In this document: positions 25,625-34,305 of the stretch, piece after piece | Layout of the letters: each line of letters begins with the position of its first letter | Position numbering within the stretch: the first letter of the stretch is position 1 | From: Flavobacteriales bacterium | GTDB taxonomy: Bacteria > Bacteroidota > Bacteroidia > Flavobacteriales > UBA7312 | NCBI GenBank assembly: GCA_016779935.1 | Contig: JADHMQ010000003.1 | Location: forward strand, 1 to 48,907 | Direction of reading: 5' to 3' | Length of the DNA: 48,907 nucleotides | The notes under the pieces: generated by a model | Database searches by the model: none | Told to the model about the DNA's origin: nothing | What the model saw: only the letters and a program-made list of their open reading frames with translations | Position numbers and translations under genes: made by a program

Positions 25625-26404
25625 ATGTCTACAAATCTCAAAGATATTCACCCAAATGCTACAATTGGGGATAATGTCACTATTGATTCATTCACAACAA
25701 TACATGAAGACGTAGAAATCGGCGAAGGCACTTGGATTGGCTCTAACGTTACGATAATGAATGGAGCAAGAATTGGAAAAAATTGTAAAATTTTTCAAGG
25801 AAGTGTAATCTCAGCTATACCTCAAGACTTAAAATTTGGAGGAGAAGACAGTGTAGTTACAATTGGTGACAATACTACCATCAGAGAATGTGTGACAATT
25901 AATAGAGCAACTAACTACAGCGGGGTAACATCGGTAGGTAATAATTGCCTAATAATGGCATATGTACATATTGCTCATGATTGCCATATAGACGATTATG
26001 CTATTTTAGTAAATAGTGTCCAATTAGGTGGTCATGTTGAAATTGGAAAACATGCCATTATTGGAGGAATTAGTGCTGTCCATCAGTTTGTAAAAATTGG
26101 TGAATACTGTATGGTATCAGGGGGTTCGCTAGTAAGAAAAGATGTTCCACCATACATCAAAGCTGCAAAAGAACCTCTTACTTTTATCGGCATTAATTCT
26201 ATTGGACTTAAGCGTAAAGAGTTTGCAGAAGAAAAAATCAATGAAATTCAAAATATATACAGGGTCATATTTCAGGAAAACTTCAATTATACCCAAGCTA
26301 TCGAAAAAGTTGAAAGTGAGTTTACCCCTTCAATTGAAAGAGATTCAATCATTAGCTTCATAAAAGAATCGGAAAGAGGCATTGTAAAAGGACAAAAAAA
26401 ATAA
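25625..26404 (+). CDS. lpxA: UDP-N-acetylglucosamine O-acyltransferase LpxA
   Basis: LpxA carries out the first acyl transfer of lipid A synthesis. The 259-residue protein is a hexapeptide-repeat beta helix with the catalytic His118 in AYVHIAHDC, the neighbouring DLKFGGE loop, and a C-terminal helical bundle. It follows lpxC/fabZ by 5 bases and precedes efp by 4, so the lipid A genes and efp are one operon. Confidence 0.96.
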   Translation: MSTNLKDIHPNATIGDNVTIDSFTTIHEDVEIGEGTWIGSNVTIMNGARIGKNCKIFQGSVISAIPQDLKFGGEDSVVTIGDNTTIRECVTINRATNYSGVTSVGNNCLIMAYVHIAHDCHIDDYAILVNSVQLGGHVEIGKHAIIGGISAVHQFVKIGEYCMVSGGSLVRKDVPPYIKAAKEPLTFIGINSIGLKRKEFAEEKINEIQNIYRVIFQENFNYTQAIEKVESEFTPSIERDSIISFIKESERGIVKGQKK

Positions 26405-26408
26405 TTTT

Positions 26409-26975
26409 ATGGCATCTACATCAGACTTTAGAAACGGACTATGCATCAAACACAATAATGACTTGTGGCAAATTGTTGAATTTCAACACGTAAAACCAGG
26501 AAAAGGACCGGCATTTGTTCGTACAAAACTGAAAAACTTAACAAATGGTAGACGTCTTGATAATACCTTTACTGCAGGAGTGAAAATTGATATCGTTAGG
26601 ATTGAAAATAGAAAACATCAGTTTTTATATGCAGATGGTGACTCTTATCATTTCATGAATACCGACAACTACGAACAAGTATTTTTAGATAAAGCATTAA
26701 TCAATGCCCCAGACTTCTTAAAAGAAGGCGAAAATGCTGACATCTTATTTCATGCAGATGAAGAAAAAGTTCTAGGATGCGAATTACCAGCATCAGTTGT
26801 TTTAGAAGTGACCTATACTGAACCAGGGGTAAAAGGCGATACTGCGACAAACACTCTTAAGCCATCAACAGTTGAAACTGGAGCGACAGTAAATGTTCCT
26901 CTATTCATTAACATTGGCGATAAGATAAAAATAGACACAAGAACAGGAGCTTATTCAGAACGAGTAAAAAGCTAA
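26409..26975 (+). CDS. efp: Translation elongation factor P
   Basis: EF-P relieves ribosome stalling at polyproline stretches. The 188-residue protein has the KOW-like N domain with the conserved Lys loop KPGKGPAF, and the two OB domains ending in IDTRTGAYSERV. It is 4 bases after lpxA and directly adjoins rnhB (stop at 26973-26975, next ATG at 26976). Confidence 0.97.
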   Translation: MASTSDFRNGLCIKHNNDLWQIVEFQHVKPGKGPAFVRTKLKNLTNGRRLDNTFTAGVKIDIVRIENRKHQFLYADGDSYHFMNTDNYEQVFLDKALINAPDFLKEGENADILFHADEEKVLGCELPASVVLEVTYTEPGVKGDTATNTLKPSTVETGATVNVPLFINIGDKIKIDTRTGAYSERVKS

Positions 26976-27575
26976 ATGTTAAAACCTTTTTATAAAAAAG
27001 GACTGATTGAAGCCGGTTGTGACGAAGCCGGAAGAGGGTGTTTAGCTGGACCCGTTGTTGCAGCTTCGGTGATATTACCGCCCAAAATAAAGCTAAAAGG
27101 CCTCAACGATTCAAAACTTTTAAGTCACAAAAAAAGAATAGAGTTTGAGCCAATAATTAAAGAGCAAGCTATCGAATGGGCGATTGGCATCGTTGCACCA
27201 GAAGAAATAGATGAAATTAATATTCTAAACGCTTCTTTTTTGGCTATGCACAGAGCAATCAATCAACTAAAAACTAAAATTGATTTGTTATTAATTGACG
27301 GTAATAGATTTAATAAACACGAAACTATTAAACATGAATGCATAGTGAAAGGTGACTCGAAATTTCTTTCAATTGCTGCGGCTTCAGTCTTGGCAAAAAA
27401 TTATAGAGATGAAATTATGGTTGGATTAGATAAAAAATATCCGATTTATGACTGGAAAAACAACAAGGGCTATCCAACAAAAAAACATCGGCAAGCAATT
27501 TTAGTTCATGGAATTACTGAGCATCACCGAAAAAGTTTTCAATTGATTCCCTTGCAATATGAAATTGAATTTTAA
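26976..27575 (+). CDS. rnhB: Ribonuclease HII
   Basis: RNase HII removes ribonucleotides from DNA and RNA in hybrids. The 199-residue protein has the first two catalytic acids in GCDEAGRG (Asp16, Glu17), the third Asp in LLIDGN, and the C-terminal substrate-handling KKHR region typical of the family. It starts right after efp and is the last gene before a new promoter motif. Confidence 0.95.
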   Translation: MLKPFYKKGLIEAGCDEAGRGCLAGPVVAASVILPPKIKLKGLNDSKLLSHKKRIEFEPIIKEQAIEWAIGIVAPEEIDEINILNASFLAMHRAINQLKTKIDLLLIDGNRFNKHETIKHECIVKGDSKFLSIAAASVLAKNYRDEIMVGLDKKYPIYDWKNNKGYPTKKHRQAILVHGITEHHRKSFQLIPLQYEIEF

Positions 27576-27576
27576 T

Positions 27577-27584
27577 TAAATTTG
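27577..27584 (+). promoter_or_regulatory. -7 box (TAAATTTG) upstream of the beta-propeller-like gene
   Basis: A perfect TAnnTTTG match begins 1 base after the rnhB stop and ends 20 bases before the next ATG at 27605. A TTG at 27552-27554 could serve as the -33 element with a spacer of 22 bases. Confidence 0.55.
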
Positions 27585-27604
27585 AATATCATTTTCAAAA
27601 AATT

Positions 27605-30238
27605 ATGAAGCATAATAAAAATATAATTTCAATAAGTTTTATACTCCTATTGATTGTAATATTCTTACTCATTTTTCAAAAATATCAAGAACTAAATCAG
27701 CTTGAAACCGATGCTGTACAAGCAGTACCAATAAATGCAGCAGTAATTGTAGAAAGTGATAATTGGAGTGCTTCATTCAATGAATTAGAAAACTCAACTA
27801 TTTGGAATACCATTACACAAAATACTGAGTGGGTGGAATTGGACTCATCCTTAAATGGCATAAAAAGTAAATGGGAAGAATCACTAGAGCTCAAACATTT
27901 TTTCGAAAATCAAAAACTATACCTATCCTTTCATCATTCTACTAATTCATACTATTACTTTTTATCTACATCGTGCTCTCAAAATGATATGGATTTCATT
28001 TTAGCAAACGACTCCCTAATAGGTACTTATGAAATGAGAGAGTATGATGGAATTGTTATTTACAAACTTTCAAATAATTTAAACTTAAGTTTCCATAAGG
28101 ATATACTATTTGTCAGTAATTCAGAACTTCTTGTTGAAGATGGTATTCGACAGTTAAATAATAAAATTAGTTTACTAGAAAACACATCCTTTACTCAAGT
28201 TCAAAGCACTAAAAGTTCATTTGTAAAAACCCATGTTTACGTAAATTATAAATACTTATCCAAGCTCATTTCACAGAATACATCACTAAGCGATACCGAT
28301 ATTAAATGGGTTAGTCGATGGGCAAGTTGGGCAGAATTAGACCTTGAAATTTCAAATAATGACTTGACTTTTTCAGGCTTTACACTTGTAGAAGATTCCT
28401 CATCAAATTATCTCACTTCACTTTTCGGACAAGTAGAACAAAAAATTCAGATAAGTGAAATTGCTCCTAGAAACACCAGTAAAATTCTAGCCTTAGGGAT
28501 TGAAAACGTAAAAATGTTTTATTCAAACTATAAAGAGTTTCTTGCAAAACACAACAACCTTTATGAACACAATAAAGCAATTAATGACATTAACAGTAAA
28601 TACAATTTAGACATAGAGAACGCTTTAAATGGTATCGTTGAAAATGAAATGGGACAATTGACTACCCACTCATCATCTGGGAAAAGTGAAAACTATTTAT
28701 TTTTTAAAACAAAGAAAGAATCCCAAGAAGTTATTACCTTCTTAAGTAAATCTATTGAAGAAAATAATTATTCTGAAGAATATAGAGGATTTAAAATTTC
28801 CCAACTCAACATTCCAAACCTATTCAAAAAGTTATACGGCTATATTTTTAAATCTGTAAAAAACAACTACTTTACTTGGATTGAAGGCTTTCTAATTTTC
28901 TCTGACTCTCCTGCTGAATTAAAAACATTCATCAACAACTTTTTATCCGAAAAAGTATTGAGTAACAACCCAAGCTTTATCAACTTCAAAGACAAAATCG
29001 GAACAAAATGCAATTTCTTAATGTATTCAAACCCTTCTATTTCAAATTGGAATACTACATTAAATAACAACTTAAGTCCTATCATATTAAAAGAAAAATG
29101 GACGAATATCAATGGTTACGTTTATCAGTTAAGCTCAAAAAATGAGTTGTTCTACAATAATGTCGTTTTACATTTTGAGGACAACCTACAAGAAGAAAGT
29201 CAACTTGATTGGATTGTAGATTTAGATAACACTATTATAAACTCTCCTCAAATCGTTTATAACCATTCCACTAGAAAAAATAACATCATAATTCAGGATG
29301 CAAATAAAATCACTTACCTAATAGATGAAAAAGGTAAAGAATTATGGCGAAAAAGTCTTGGTGGCAAAATACTTGATGAAGTCAGTCAAATTGATTTCTA
29401 TAAAAATGGAAAGCTACAGTACCTTTTCAATACTGAGGACAGTTTATATGTACTAGACCGTCTGGGTAGAAATGTAGAAAACTTTCCTGTCAGCTTAATA
29501 TCAAAAGCAAAAAGAGGGCATACTCTAATCGATTATGATAAGAATAGAAAATATAGAATATTAGTTCCTTCACAAGACGGCACACTGTATAACTATTCTA
29601 AAAGTGGCGAACAGGTAGTAGGCTGGAAATTTAAGGCAATGAAGAACCCTATTACTCACCGAGCAAAACACCTTTCTATTTCAGGTAAAGATTACATATA
29701 CGCTGTTGATGATGCTGGTAATATAAGTGTTGTTGGCAGAGATGGTAAAAAAAGAGCTAAAGTGGATAAAATCTCGATTACAGATGAATTTTATTTAGAT
29801 GATAAATTTGGCTATATATATACTTCCGATTCAAATGGAAGTGTTTGGTTAAGCAAACTAGATGGAACTAAAAGTAAGGTTAAAACATCTGAATTAGAAT
29901 CCCATCAATTTGTTGCTGCAAAGTTCAATGAAGATGAAATGATTGATTTAATTATCTCCGATGGCGATGAAGTTGAATGCTACAACTTAGAATCTAAATT
30001 AATGACTTTTGATGTTGCTACGGATAAAACACCTAAAATTTTCAAGCTCAAAGACAAGTCAATACTTGGAATTTCAAGCAACGGATATTGTCACTTATTT
30101 TCTTCCGATGAATCACCATTTACCAAAAAACCTCTTTTTGGTGGCGGTGATTTTGAATGTGTTGACTTAGATTTGGACGGAAAAATCAATCTTATTGTTG
30201 TCAATGAAAATATTCTAAACAATTACACTTTAGAATAA
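27605..30238 (+). CDS. Large membrane-anchored beta-propeller-like protein of unknown function
   Basis: This 877-residue protein has one N-terminal membrane segment (about residues 8-26), so it is probably anchored with the bulk outside the cytoplasm. Residues about 35-500 resemble the DUF3352-like proteins of Bacteroidota (weak, by general pattern). Residues about 530-870 show repeated strand-turn units with DEKGKELWRK, DRLGRNV, DYDKNRK, DDAGNISVVG and DSNGSVWL, and calcium-loop-like DLDLDGK near the end, as in PQQ or FG-GAP propellers. A scaffold or ligand-binding role is plausible; no enzyme motif is visible. It converges on the glucosaminidase gene with a 2-base gap. Confidence 0.7.
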   Translation: MKHNKNIISISFILLLIVIFLLIFQKYQELNQLETDAVQAVPINAAVIVESDNWSASFNELENSTIWNTITQNTEWVELDSSLNGIKSKWEESLELKHFFENQKLYLSFHHSTNSYYYFLSTSCSQNDMDFILANDSLIGTYEMREYDGIVIYKLSNNLNLSFHKDILFVSNSELLVEDGIRQLNNKISLLENTSFTQVQSTKSSFVKTHVYVNYKYLSKLISQNTSLSDTDIKWVSRWASWAELDLEISNNDLTFSGFTLVEDSSSNYLTSLFGQVEQKIQISEIAPRNTSKILALGIENVKMFYSNYKEFLAKHNNLYEHNKAINDINSKYNLDIENALNGIVENEMGQLTTHSSSGKSENYLFFKTKKESQEVITFLSKSIEENNYSEEYRGFKISQLNIPNLFKKLYGYIFKSVKNNYFTWIEGFLIFSDSPAELKTFINNFLSEKVLSNNPSFINFKDKIGTKCNFLMYSNPSISNWNTTLNNNLSPIILKEKWTNINGYVYQLSSKNELFYNNVVLHFEDNLQEESQLDWIVDLDNTIINSPQIVYNHSTRKNNIIIQDANKITYLIDEKGKELWRKSLGGKILDEVSQIDFYKNGKLQYLFNTEDSLYVLDRLGRNVENFPVSLISKAKRGHTLIDYDKNRKYRILVPSQDGTLYNYSKSGEQVVGWKFKAMKNPITHRAKHLSISGKDYIYAVDDAGNISVVGRDGKKRAKVDKISITDEFYLDDKFGYIYTSDSNGSVWLSKLDGTKSKVKTSELESHQFVAAKFNEDEMIDLIISDGDEVECYNLESKLMTFDVATDKTPKIFKLKDKSILGISSNGYCHLFSSDESPFTKKPLFGGGDFECVDLDLDGKINLIVVNENILNNYTLE

Positions 30239-30240
30239 AA

Positions 30241-31104
30241 TCACCTCAACAATCCTATAGCAATTGTAGGCTTGTAGTTCTTACCATCAACGGTAGTGAT
30301 GCTTAATCGAACATTAAGTTTCTTTCTTTTTATTGGCAATAAAAAATGTGTTGACAGGCCATAGTTAGTTTTAAACTCAACATTATCTACATTACCTAAA
30401 GGAGAAAGAACACCAGATTCAACACCAACTCCAACTCTAGAATTTAGTAAGTAACCACCACCTAGCATTAAACTCAAATCTTCAAATGAGGCTGAAAGAC
30501 GACTGCTTAAATAAAACTTTTTCTCTTCCTTAACCAGTACATAAGATTGTGTAACAACATCCTCCCAGCCAATAGAGAAGCCGCTATAAAGCGATTTTTC
30601 AACATCTGATTCTTTGTCAAAACGACTCAAATTATTGTCTTCAATAATTCTAATAAGGTGTTTTGCATAATCTGGGTTTGTAGCATATCCTGCTTTCTTA
30701 AGACCCTTAGCCCATGATTTATAATCGTCTATGTCTAGTTTGAATAAATCAGAGTAGCGATCCTTTAATAAGAATTTAGAATGGTCTTCAAAAGACTCCT
30801 CAACATTATTGTATGCCCTAAAGCATTCATCCGACTTATCGTCATCATGAAAGACTTTTTCTCCATCCCAATTAGAGTGGCATTTTATTCCGAAGTGATT
30901 ATTAGATTTTTTGGCTAGTTCACTATTACCATCTGCACTCTCAAGAATAGCTTGAGCTAATGTAATGCTTGCAGGGATATTATACTTTTTCATTTGAATT
31001 ACAGCCTCACCTTTATAACGATCAATGTATTCGCTACGACTTATATTTTGAGAAAAAAGATACTGCCCCAAAAACAAAAAAAGTATTAGAAGTCTATTTT
31101 CCAT
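30241..31104 (-). CDS. Glucosaminidase with atypical beta-rich C-terminal domain
   Basis: This 287-residue protein has a signal peptide (MENRLLILFLFLGQYLFSQ), then a FlgJ/Bax-type glucosaminidase domain at residues about 21-160: PASITLAQAILES with the likely catalytic Glu55, NNHFGIKCH, FRAYNNVEESFEDHS, and the GYATNPDYA block. It should cut the glycan chain of peptidoglycan. In most Flavobacteriales relatives LysM repeats follow; here residues about 175-287 are instead strands such as FYLSSRLSASFEDLSLMLGGGY and RVGVGVESGVL that recall a small outer-membrane barrel, which is inference. It overlaps the upstream PLP enzyme by 19 bases. Confidence 0.85.
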   Translation of the reverse strand: MENRLLILFLFLGQYLFSQNISRSEYIDRYKGEAVIQMKKYNIPASITLAQAILESADGNSELAKKSNNHFGIKCHSNWDGEKVFHDDDKSDECFRAYNNVEESFEDHSKFLLKDRYSDLFKLDIDDYKSWAKGLKKAGYATNPDYAKHLIRIIEDNNLSRFDKESDVEKSLYSGFSIGWEDVVTQSYVLVKEEKKFYLSSRLSASFEDLSLMLGGGYLLNSRVGVGVESGVLSPLGNVDNVEFKTNYGLSTHFLLPIKRKKLNVRLSITTVDGKNYKPTIAIGLLR

Positions 31105-31979
31105 CCTTTAGATTTTATACGTTCATTCATGCCCTCAATGCCTTGAGTTCCTCCAGTATGAATAGCTAAAATAGTACTATTTGGAATAATCAAGTCCCTT
31201 TTTAGCATGTCAAAAATACCATAAAACATCTTTGCAGTATAAACTGGGTCTAACACAATAGAATGCTGTTCTTTAAATGCATTCATGAATGTAATAAGCT
31301 CCTCTGAAATTTTAGCATAACCTCGAAAATGATAATCCGTATTTAATTTCCAATTCTTGGAACTAGCATATTCATTAATGGTTTCAATTAGAAACACCCC
31401 GCCTTTTAATGATGAAAACCCTAAAGCAAATTGATTGCCTTTTAATGCGTTAACAATACCAGAAAGTGTACCTCCAGTGCCAACCGGCACACATACAGTA
31501 TCGAAATCCACATCTTGGAGCATTTCAGCACAACCTTTCACAGCTAATTCGTTCGTCCCCCCTTCAGGCACGATGTATGAATTTTGATACTCTTGAGACC
31601 AATCAACACTCTCTTTACGCCTATAATACTCTCGGTCTATAAACTTAAATTTCATTCCAAAACTAGCTGCTCTTTTTAAAGTTGGATTTTGTTTTGAAGA
31701 CTCTTCACCTCTAATAATTCCAATTGAATTTAGCCCCATACGTTGACAAGCTGAAGCCGTAGCAACAATATGATTTGAAAATGCTCCGCCAAAAGTGACT
31801 ACAGTATCATTTTTAAGCTCAATAGCTTTACTTAAGTTATACTTTAATTTCCACCATTTATTGCCCATACAATCTGAATCATTCATGTCTTCCCTTTGAA
31901 CTAAAAGTTTAACGCCTTTAGATGACAATAATGGGGAATGTAACTCAACAATGATTTGTTTTTTATCTTCGGAAAACAT
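31086..31979 (-). CDS. 1-aminocyclopropane-1-carboxylate deaminase / D-cysteine desulfhydrase family enzyme
   Basis: This 297-residue PLP enzyme is of the tryptophan synthase beta fold type. It shows MGNKWWKLKYNL, where a Lys is the likely Schiff-base residue, FGGAFSNHIVA, PEGGTNELA, and the phosphate-binding PVGTGGTLSG. The family name covers ACC deaminases and D-cysteine desulfhydrases; many Bacteroidota members have an untested substrate, so only the fold and cofactor are secure. It is translated in one run with the glucosaminidase, which it overlaps by 19 bases. Confidence 0.88.
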   Translation of the reverse strand: MFSEDKKQIIVELHSPLLSSKGVKLLVQREDMNDSDCMGNKWWKLKYNLSKAIELKNDTVVTFGGAFSNHIVATASACQRMGLNSIGIIRGEESSKQNPTLKRAASFGMKFKFIDREYYRRKESVDWSQEYQNSYIVPEGGTNELAVKGCAEMLQDVDFDTVCVPVGTGGTLSGIVNALKGNQFALGFSSLKGGVFLIETINEYASSKNWKLNTDYHFRGYAKISEELITFMNAFKEQHSIVLDPVYTAKMFYGIFDMLKRDLIIPNSTILAIHTGGTQGIEGMNERIKSKGWKIDF

Positions 31980-32004
31980 CCTCTAATATAAATAATGATT
32001 GTTG

Positions 32005-32012
32005 TAAATTTG
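32005..32012 (+). promoter_or_regulatory. -7 box (TAAATTTG) for the DUF5522-hutU operon
   Basis: A perfect TAnnTTTG match ends 17 bases before the ATG at 32030, so the 5' leader would be very short, about 12 bases. It lies in the 50-base gap that diverges from the PLP enzyme. Confidence 0.55.
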
Positions 32013-32029
32013 TACCTCACAAAAATTTT

Positions 32030-32215
32030 ATGGCAAACTTATCAAATCAGGGTAAACTTTCAGAAGAAGACTTCTATAAAAGCAGTGAGGGTTACATCAT
32101 TTTTACAGAAAAATACCACCTTAAAAGAGGGTATTGTTGCAAAAGTGGCTGCAAGCATTGCCCCTATGGATATGATAAGAAAACAGACTCTCTAACCAAA
32201 GGAAAAAAGAAATGA
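32030..32215 (+). CDS. DUF5522 small cysteine-rich protein
   Basis: This 61-residue protein matches DUF5522: the aromatic GYIIFTEKYHLKRGYCC block followed by a compact cysteine cluster, CCxxxCxxCPYGY, and a Lys-rich tail. The spacing recalls the small oxidoreductase-like domain of eukaryotic OXLD1-type proteins, so metal binding is plausible, but the function is unknown. It has its own promoter motif. The last four bases overlap the hutU start (ATGA), which strongly suggests a translationally coupled pair. A second frame over the same bases from 31995 is a shadow. Confidence 0.85.
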   Translation: MANLSNQGKLSEEDFYKSSEGYIIFTEKYHLKRGYCCKSGCKHCPYGYDKKTDSLTKGKKK

Positions 32216-34212
32216 GCACTTTTAAAGACAGCATACTAGAAGGTATTCCAAAGGAAATTCCATGTAAAAAAGAATTTGAAGCTAGCATTAACCACGCTCC
32301 AAAGAGAAAGGATATTCTTAGCATTGAAGAGAAAAAATTAGCCATTAAAAATGCATTAAGGTATTTTCCGAAAGAACAACACGAATTTTTAGCTAAAGAA
32401 TTCTCTGAAGAGCTAAAGGAATTTGGAAGGATATACATGTATAGATATCGTCCAGATTATGAAATGAAAGCTCGAAATATTGATGATTATCCAGGTAAAT
32501 CAAATCAAGCAAAAGCCATTATGCTAATGATTCAGAATAATTTGGATTACGCAGTAGCACAGCACCCTCATGAACTCATTACATATGGAGGTAATGGAGG
32601 TGTATTTCAAAACTGGGCTCAATACAGACTGTGCATGAAATACCTTGCTGAAATGACCGATGACCAAACTTTAGTTATGTACTCCGGTCATCCCATGGGT
32701 CTTTTCCCATCACACAAAGACGCGCCTAGAGTTGTCGTTACCAATGGAATGATGATACCTAATTATTCTAAACCTGACGATTGGGAAAAGTTCAATGCAT
32801 TGGGCGTAACACAATATGGGCAAATGACAGCTGGCTCTTATATGTACATAGGTCCTCAAGGTATTGTTCATGGCACAACCATTACTATACTTAATGCTGG
32901 CAGGAAAATCTGTGATGATGGACTTAGTGGTAAATTGTTCTTAACTGCTGGTCTTGGCGGAATGAGTGGTGCACAACCAAAAGCTGGAAATATAGCAGGA
33001 TGCATCACTGTAGTTGCTGAAGTCAATCACAAAGCAACACATACTAGGCATTCTCAAGGCTGGGTAGATGAAGTAATTGAAGACCTAGATAAACTGTGTT
33101 CTAGAGTAAAAAAAGCTAAAGAAAATAAAGAAGTAGTATCTATTGCCTATCTAGGTAATGTTGTTGAAGTGTGGCAAAAATTCCTAGAAGAAAATATTTA
33201 TGTTGACTTAGGCTCAGACCAAACATCATTACACAATCCATGGGCAGGAGGTTACTATCCTATGGGATTAACGTTTGAAGAATCAAACCATTTGATGGCA
33301 AATGAACCTGAAAAATTTAAAATTGAAATTCAAAAAACTCTTCGACTTCACGCAGATTTAGTGAATAAGCATTCCGAAAAAGGAACCTATTTTTTCGATT
33401 ACGGAAACGCCTTCTTGTTAGAGTCTTCTAGAGCAGGGGCCGATATTATGTCTGAAGATAAACTCAGATTTAAATACCCATCATATGTACAAGATATTAT
33501 GGGACCAATGTGTTTTGACTATGGTTTCGGTCCGTTTAGATGGGTTTGTGCAAGTGGAAAAGATGAAGATTTAACTAAAACAGATGAAATTGCATGTCAA
33601 GTTTTAGAACGTATTAAGGAAACAGCGCCTGAAGAGATTAAGCAGCAAATGGAGGATAATATCAGGTGGATTAAAAGTGCTGAAGAAAACAATCTAGTTG
33701 TTGGCTCTAAAGCACGAATACTTTATGCTGATTCAGAAGGCAGAATAGAAATAGCAAAAGCCTTTAATAAAGCCATAAAAGACGGCATTGTTGGCCCAAT
33801 AGTTTTAGGAAGAGACCACCATGATGTTTCTGGAACTGATTCACCATACAGAGAAACCTCTAACATTTATGACGGCTCAAGTTTTACTGCTGATATGGCC
33901 ATTCAAAATGTTATTGGCGATAGCTTCAGAGGTGCCACATGGGTATCCATTCACAATGGTGGTGGAGTTGGCTGGGGAGAAGTTATAAATGGAGGATTTG
34001 GAATGCTTATTGATGGTAGTGATGAAAGCGATAACCGATTAAAAATGATGTTGCATTGGGATGTAAATAATGGAATTGCAAGAAGAAGTTGGGCAAGAAA
34101 CGAAGAATCTATTTTTGCTATTAAACGTGAAATGGAACGAACACCAAAATTAAAAGTTACAATTCCTAATGTAGCAGACAATAAAATTTTAGACTCTTTG
34201 GACTTAGAATAG
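32212..34212 (+). CDS. hutU: Urocanate hydratase
   Basis: HutU converts urocanate to imidazolonepropionate in histidine degradation, using tightly bound NAD. The 666-residue protein has TYGGNGGVFQNWAQY, YSGHPMGLFPSH, GGMSGAQPKA and the C-terminal block DHHDVSGTDSPYRETSNIYDGS, plus GVGWGEVINGGFG. The length, about 110 residues above E. coli-type HutU, fits the longer Bacteroidota form. No hutH, hutI or hutG lies in the window; its only partner here is the DUF5522 gene. Confidence 0.94.
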   Translation: MSTFKDSILEGIPKEIPCKKEFEASINHAPKRKDILSIEEKKLAIKNALRYFPKEQHEFLAKEFSEELKEFGRIYMYRYRPDYEMKARNIDDYPGKSNQAKAIMLMIQNNLDYAVAQHPHELITYGGNGGVFQNWAQYRLCMKYLAEMTDDQTLVMYSGHPMGLFPSHKDAPRVVVTNGMMIPNYSKPDDWEKFNALGVTQYGQMTAGSYMYIGPQGIVHGTTITILNAGRKICDDGLSGKLFLTAGLGGMSGAQPKAGNIAGCITVVAEVNHKATHTRHSQGWVDEVIEDLDKLCSRVKKAKENKEVVSIAYLGNVVEVWQKFLEENIYVDLGSDQTSLHNPWAGGYYPMGLTFEESNHLMANEPEKFKIEIQKTLRLHADLVNKHSEKGTYFFDYGNAFLLESSRAGADIMSEDKLRFKYPSYVQDIMGPMCFDYGFGPFRWVCASGKDEDLTKTDEIACQVLERIKETAPEEIKQQMEDNIRWIKSAEENNLVVGSKARILYADSEGRIEIAKAFNKAIKDGIVGPIVLGRDHHDVSGTDSPYRETSNIYDGSSFTADMAIQNVIGDSFRGATWVSIHNGGGVGWGEVINGGFGMLIDGSDESDNRLKMMLHWDVNNGIARRSWARNEESIFAIKREMERTPKLKVTIPNVADNKILDSLDLE

Positions 34213-34269
34213 TAATTTTTTGTTACTTTTAGCTGGTGAATGTAACATGAATCATTCTCTAGTCAGAGT

Positions 34270-34277
34270 TAGTTTTG
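34270..34277 (+). promoter_or_regulatory. -7 box (TAGTTTTG) for the barrel-like gene at 34306
   Basis: A perfect TAnnTTTG match lies 28 bases upstream of ATG 34306. A nearer ATG at 34292 opens a five-codon frame ending in TGA inside the leader, of unknown meaning. Confidence 0.5.
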
Positions 34278-34305
34278 TCACTACTTAAAACATGAAAAAG
34301 CATAC

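Noticed and set aside
31995-32195. A 66-codon plus-strand frame overlapping the DUF5522 gene
   Set aside because: It lies in another frame over the same bases, has no recognisable composition, and begins before the -7 box; the DUF5522 frame has the conserved cysteine cluster.
34211-34230. A small hairpin with T run after hutU (AGTAA/TTACT)
   Set aside because: The 5-bp AT-rich stem is too weak to call a terminator.
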